This document shows, piece by piece, positions 60,622 through 64,000 of a DNA stretch of 64,000 nucleotides. Each line of letters starts with the position of its first letter. Positions within the stretch are counted from its first letter, which is position 1. Made by a program: the position numbers and the translations under genes. Where the stretch lies: positions 186,001 through 250,000 of the forward strand of contig DDKB01000013.1 of assembly GCA_002339675.1 (NCBI GenBank), given 5' to 3'. This DNA comes from Stutzerimonas stutzeri. GTDB lineage: Bacteria > Pseudomonadota > Gammaproteobacteria > Pseudomonadales > Pseudomonadaceae. Below the pieces are notes generated by a model. That model saw nothing but the letters and a program-made list of their open reading frames with translations, was not told where the DNA came from and did no database searches.

Positions 60622-62466
60622 ATGGCCTTTACCATCGAAGTCGAAGAGTGGGTCGGCAGTGTCTGGCACCGCTTCATCACTCGTCGGGCCAGCCCCGACT
60701 TTCCCGAGGCCAGCGTCGAGCTGCAGAGCATGCAGCGCAGCCTGTCGGTGCTGTTCCGTGCCATGGGCGGTGCCAGCGGGGTCGGCGTCGAAGTGGCCAA
60801 CGCCCGCGACCTGATGCTGCGGCGCAACCTGCTGCAACAGGTCGCCGGCACCTGCAAACAGTTGCCGGTGGCCTGGTGCGACGCCAACAACCTTCGCCTG
60901 CCGCAGCACCTGGCGGTCTACCCCGAAGTCGCACTCAACCAGGATCTGTATCGCTGGCTGGCGCTGCTCGCCGCGCAAGCGGGCGACATGCGCCACTGGG
61001 CGCGCGACAACCAGCGCTGGACCCAGGCGATTCTCCAGCGCTTCCCGGCCATGCGGCCACGCTATGAGCGCCTGGTCGAGGCGCACCTGCAACTGCGTCC
61101 GGATCCAGCCAGCTTGCCGCGGTCCGAGGGGGCGTTGGAGCGGGCCCTGTGCCAGGCCCTGCGCGAACCGGGCAGCGTGACCCAGTTCCCGCGCAGCGAA
61201 GTGGCGCCCTGGCCGCTGCCGATGTGGCTGTACCCGGCAGAAAACCTCGGCGTGCCGCAGGCCACTGAACTCGCCGAAGAGGACCAGGACAACCACCTGC
61301 AGGCGCCGCCCACCGAGCAGAAGGGCCTGCGCAAGCGTGCCAAGCGGGTCGAGGACAGCACCAGCAAGGGCGGTCTCATGCTGTTCCGCCTGGAAAACCT
61401 GTTCAGCTGGTCCGAGCACGTCGAGCTCGATCGCCAGGGCGATGACAGCGAGAACGAGGACGCCTCGCGCGTGGCCGAGGACCTCGATGAAATCGCCATG
61501 TCGCGTCAGCGCATGCGCAAAGGCGGCGGCCTCAAGCTGCACCTTGATCTACCACCGGCGGATGTCGATGACATTCCTTTGGGCGAAGGCATCAAGCTGC
61601 CGGAGTGGGACTACCGCAAGCAGCGCATGCAAGACAACTTCGTCAGCCTGCAGATGATGTTGCCGCGCGGTTCCGAACCCATGGGCCTGCCGACGCGGCT
61701 CGGTCCGCTGGCGCGCAAGTTGCGCCGGCAGTTCGAACACCTGCGCAATGACCGCCAATGGCTGCGCGGGCAGCCCCAGGGCTCAGAGCTGGACATGCAG
61801 GCCTGGCTGGATTTTCACGTCGAGCGCCAGCACGGCCAATGCGCCGAGCGTGGCCTGTTCATGGAGCAGCGGCAGAACCGCCGCGACCTGGCCTGCCTGC
61901 TGCTGGCTGACCTGTCGATGTCCACCGACGCGCACCTGGACGACGAGCACAAGGTGATCGATGTGATCACCGACAGCCTCCTGCTGTTCGGCGAGGCGCT
62001 GTCGGCAGTAGGGGATGACTTCGCCCTGTACGGGTTCTCCTCGCTGCGCCGGCATCAGGTGCGCATGCAGGAGCTCAAGAGCTTCAAGCAGCGCTACGGC
62101 GACGACACCCGCGGACGCATCCAGGCGCTCAAACCCGGCTACTACACCCGCATGGGCGCGGCCATCCGCCAGGCCACCGAGCTGCTCGGCAACTGCAAGC
62201 AGCGGCGCAAGCTGCTGTTGCTGGTCACCGACGGCAAGCCCAACGATCTGGACGTCTACGAAGGGCGCTACGGCGTTGAAGACACCCGCCAGGCCGTCAT
62301 GGAAGCGCGCAAGCAGGGGCTGCTGCCGTTCTGCATCACCATCGATCAGGAGGCCGGTGACTACCTGCCCTACATGTTCGGCGCCAACGGCTACACCCTG
62401 ATCAAGGAGCCGCAGCAGCTGCCGTTCCGCCTGCCGCAGCTATACAAGCAGCTGACCCAGCGGTAA
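60622..62466 (+). CDS. norD: NorD, von Willebrand factor A protein for NO reductase activation
   Basis: Cytosolic protein of 614 residues that works with NirQ/NorQ to insert or activate the iron centre of NorB. The N-terminal two thirds are charged and helical, with an acidic stretch at about 270-300. The C-terminal VWA domain (about 420-600) has the MIDAS motif DLSMS (Asp430, Ser432, Ser434) and VTDGKPND. The start at 60622 follows GGGGAG. Confidence 0.93.
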   Translation: MAFTIEVEEWVGSVWHRFITRRASPDFPEASVELQSMQRSLSVLFRAMGGASGVGVEVANARDLMLRRNLLQQVAGTCKQLPVAWCDANNLRLPQHLAVYPEVALNQDLYRWLALLAAQAGDMRHWARDNQRWTQAILQRFPAMRPRYERLVEAHLQLRPDPASLPRSEGALERALCQALREPGSVTQFPRSEVAPWPLPMWLYPAENLGVPQATELAEEDQDNHLQAPPTEQKGLRKRAKRVEDSTSKGGLMLFRLENLFSWSEHVELDRQGDDSENEDASRVAEDLDEIAMSRQRMRKGGGLKLHLDLPPADVDDIPLGEGIKLPEWDYRKQRMQDNFVSLQMMLPRGSEPMGLPTRLGPLARKLRRQFEHLRNDRQWLRGQPQGSELDMQAWLDFHVERQHGQCAERGLFMEQRQNRRDLACLLLADLSMSTDAHLDDEHKVIDVITDSLLLFGEALSAVGDDFALYGFSSLRRHQVRMQELKSFKQRYGDDTRGRIQALKPGYYTRMGAAIRQATELLGNCKQRRKLLLLVTDGKPNDLDVYEGRYGVEDTRQAVMEARKQGLLPFCITIDQEAGDYLPYMFGANGYTLIKEPQQLPFRLPQLYKQLTQR

Positions 62467-62534
62467 GGGGAATCTGGGGTGGATCGGTGAAGCGCGATCT
62501 ACCCCTCGGACGGAGGGTCGTTGCCGTGACAGCG

Positions 62535-62575
62535 GTGGTTTACGACGCTCCGCTTCTGGTGGGCTGAAGCCCACC
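62535..62575. repeat. 41-bp direct repeat with palindrome, copy 1
   Basis: GTGGTTTACGACGCTCCGCT, then TCTGGTGGGCTGAAGCCCACC. It matches 62870-62910 base for base. Confidence 0.88.
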
Positions 62576-62723
62576 GCGTACCCCATGCTGCTGCCCGCGC
62601 TGATCGGAGCGACCGCGGCGCTGGTGGCGTCGACGGTCGGGCTCAGCCGGCGCAAACCGTACCAGCCGGCAGGGTTGCACAGGGCCTTGGGACGGGTCGC
62701 CTGACCCGCCGCGCAGCCTCTCG

Positions 62724-62824
62724 TAGGAGCGAGCTTGTTCGCGAGGCAGGTGGCCTGAGCTCCGCAGGCCGTTGGATGCGCGCTGCGTTTGTGTATGCCG
62801 TGTTCGCGAGCACGCTCGCTCCTA
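62724..62824. repeat. Inverted pair of Pseudomonas-type REP sequences
   Basis: TAGGAGCGAGCTTGTTCGCGA at 62724-62744 and its inverted partner TTCGCGAGCACGCTCGCTCCTA at 62803-62824. This is the usual head-to-head arrangement of pseudomonad REP elements. Confidence 0.85.
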
Positions 62825-62869
62825 GAGGGTTGGCGTGTTTTTTTCGGTCGTGGGATGGCCTTTACAACA

Positions 62870-62910
62870 GTGGTTTACGACGCTCCGCTTCTGGTGGGCT
62901 GAAGCCCACC
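62870..62910. repeat. 41-bp direct repeat with palindrome, copy 2
   Basis: Same 41 bp as 62535-62575, 335 bp further on, 27 bp from the dnrP stop codon. Confidence 0.88.
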
Positions 62911-62936
62911 CTTCCGTTTGGCCGGCGCCGTCTCAC

Positions 62937-63128
62937 CTAGAAGAAGTGCCGCGGTAACCAGACGATCATCACGGCGCAGAAGGCCGTCAGGCCGATGCAG
63001 AACCAGAAGAACTTGCGTTGCTTGCGTTCGATGGCGGTGTCGGCGTGGGCGGGCAGGGGCATGCCGCAGTTAGTGCATTCGGCTTCCTGCGGGGGGTTGG
63101 GTTGCTGGCAATACAGGCACTTGGGCAT
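62937..63128 (-). CDS. dnrP: DnrP, small zinc-ribbon membrane protein
   Basis: Protein of 63 residues with an N-terminal zinc ribbon (CLYC...CTNC, two CxxC knuckles at residues 4-7 and 18-21) and one C-terminal membrane helix (FFWFCIGLTAFCAVMIVWL). It corresponds to DnrP, found beside dnr in pseudomonads; its function is not settled. The start has GAGGA. A perfect ANR/DNR box lies 62 bp upstream, so it is probably induced with the denitrification genes. Confidence 0.85.
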   Translation of the reverse strand: MPKCLYCQQPNPPQEAECTNCGMPLPAHADTAIERKQRKFFWFCIGLTAFCAVMIVWLPRHFF

Positions 63129-63183
63129 GGCGGGTTCCTCGGTCTGTCAGGGCCAGCTTGCCATGCCCCACGGCCGCTTCGGA

Positions 63184-63197
63184 TTGATTGCAATCAA
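63184..63197 (-). promoter_or_regulatory. ANR/DNR box of dnrP
   Basis: TTGAT-TGCA-ATCAA, a perfect palindrome including the spacer, between dnr and dnrP. Confidence 0.85.
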
Positions 63198-63262
63198 CCC
63201 CCCGAGAAAGCCCTGGGATGCCTCTGCAGCGGGGCATGGCGCCGGGTGACGGCGCCCGTCGA

Positions 63263-63946
63263 TCATTCGAATTGTTCGAGGCGCTGGCGGTCGAGAATGG
63301 TGATCTGACGACCTTCCTGGGTGATGATGCCTTCGTCGATCAAGCGGCGGATGATCCGCGAGAAGGTCTCCGGCTGGATCGACAGGTGTCCGGCGATCAG
63401 CTGCTTGGCCATCGGCAGTTCGAAGCTGTTGCCTTCGTCCTTCAGGCGCGCCAGCTGTGTCATCAGGTAGCGCACCACGCGGTGGGTGGCGTTCTTCAGC
63501 GACAGCGTCTCGATTTCGTTGATGCGCTGGTGCAGGCGCACGCTGAGTTTGCCCAGCAGGGCGAAGGACAGCTTCTGGTTCGCCTCCAGCAGGCGCATGT
63601 AGGCGGTGTTGGAGAAGCGGTACACCTGGGTCGGACACACGGCCTGGGCCGAGGCCACATAGTTGGGCGTGTCCATCAGCATCATCGCTTCGGCGAAGGT
63701 TTGCCGGTTGCCGATGACCTCGAAGACTTTTTCCTGCCCATCCGGGGTCAGCCGGTAGATCTTGATCGCCCCGCTGATCACGAAATAGAACGAATGTGCC
63801 GGCTCGCCCTGGTGAAAGAGGTTGTCGCCCTTGTCGAGATTGAGCAGTTGGCTGGCACTCATCAGCTCGTCCATCTGCTCGTCGTTCAGCGGCTCGAACA
63901 GGTGGTGGCTGCGGAGGATCTGGTTGTGTACGCGGTGAAGCACCAT
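63263..63946 (-). CDS. dnr: DNR, NO-responsive CRP/FNR-type regulator
   Basis: Transcription activator of nir, nor and nos genes in response to NO. The 227-residue product has a cyclic-nucleotide-type sensor domain (LDKGDNLFHQGEPAHSFYFV), a dimer helix (HQRINEIETLSLKNATHRV) and the DNA-reading helix (LIAGHLSIQPETFSRIIRRL). No N-terminal cysteine cluster is present, so it is DNR, not ANR. The start at 63946 matches the 227-residue length of P. aeruginosa DNR and has AGGA upstream; an ATG at 63967 is possible. Its own promoter is at or beyond the window edge. Confidence 0.94.
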   Translation of the reverse strand: MVLHRVHNQILRSHHLFEPLNDEQMDELMSASQLLNLDKGDNLFHQGEPAHSFYFVISGAIKIYRLTPDGQEKVFEVIGNRQTFAEAMMLMDTPNYVASAQAVCPTQVYRFSNTAYMRLLEANQKLSFALLGKLSVRLHQRINEIETLSLKNATHRVVRYLMTQLARLKDEGNSFELPMAKQLIAGHLSIQPETFSRIIRRLIDEGIITQEGRQITILDRQRLEQFE

Positions 63947-64000
63947 GCAAGGCATCCTGTCATTCAAGTGATGGGCGCACCCGCGCCGTCGCCCTGACGC

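Larger units (their letters stand above)
62467..62936. other. Repeat-filled gap between norD and dnrP
   Basis: About 470 bp between convergent genes. It contains two 41-bp direct repeats, each ending in the GGTGGGCT palindrome (62535-62575, 62870-62910), flanking an inverted REP pair (62724-62824). A 39-codon frame (62585-62704) begins inside the repeat without a ribosome site and is not annotated as a gene. Confidence 0.7.

Noticed and set aside
62585..62704. A 39-codon hydrophobic frame (MLLPALIGATAALVAS...)
   Set aside because: It starts inside a palindromic repeat, has no ribosome site and no known homologue that I recognise.

Overview
The window is high-GC DNA from a denitrifying pseudomonad, most likely of the Stutzerimonas (Pseudomonas) stutzeri group. 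The grounds are a complete nosRZDFYL-tatE, nirSMCFDLGHJEN, nirQOP and norCBD island ending in dnrP/dnr, together with Pseudomonas-type amino-acid catabolism genes. The P. stutzeri ZoBell-type nirT and nirB genes are absent between nirS and nirM. I see no rRNA, tRNA, CRISPR array, transposase or prophage gene.

Layout. 1-7.4 kb: amino-acid use and sensing (leucine dehydrogenase, two SNF-family Na+ transporters, MaiA, and a chemoreceptor with the complete PctA amino-acid-binding motif). 7.4-8.4 kb: a gene-free kilobase with two inverted copies of a ~225-bp repeat. 8.4-10 kb: a DJ-1/PfpI protein and an EAL phosphodiesterase. 10.4-14.9 kb: the phenylalanine hydroxylase operon phhABC, split by palindromic repeats, facing its regulator phhR, which is broken by a frameshift. 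15-31 kb: a CheB-CheR-PAS-histidine kinase-receiver fusion, serine deaminase, a thioredoxin-reductase-like protein, an orphan TRAP binding protein, a BCCT transporter, an exonuclease/cNMP-CBS-DUF294 pair, small proteins and an acyl-CoA dehydrogenase.

31.4-64 kb: the denitrification island. nosRZDFYL-tatE makes, matures and powers N2O reductase. An accessory module follows: nnrS, a short-chain dehydrogenase, a soluble CZB chemoreceptor, two tandem HPP-CBS membrane proteins and a divergent lysR. Next, on the minus strand, come nirS, cytochrome c551 and the whole heme d1 pathway. nirQOP and norCBD on the plus strand provide NO reductase and its assembly factors. dnrP and dnr, the NO-responsive FNR-type regulator, close the window.

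ANR/DNR-type boxes (TTGAT-N4-ATCAA, perfect or one mismatch) lie before nosR, nnrS, nirS, nirQ, norC and dnrP, so the island reads as one anoxia/NO regulon with its regulator at the edge. A second theme is small palindromic repeats (core GTAGGGTGGGCT-N2-AGCCCACC), which sit in most long gaps of the island and inside the phh operon, in two places touching the ends of genes.
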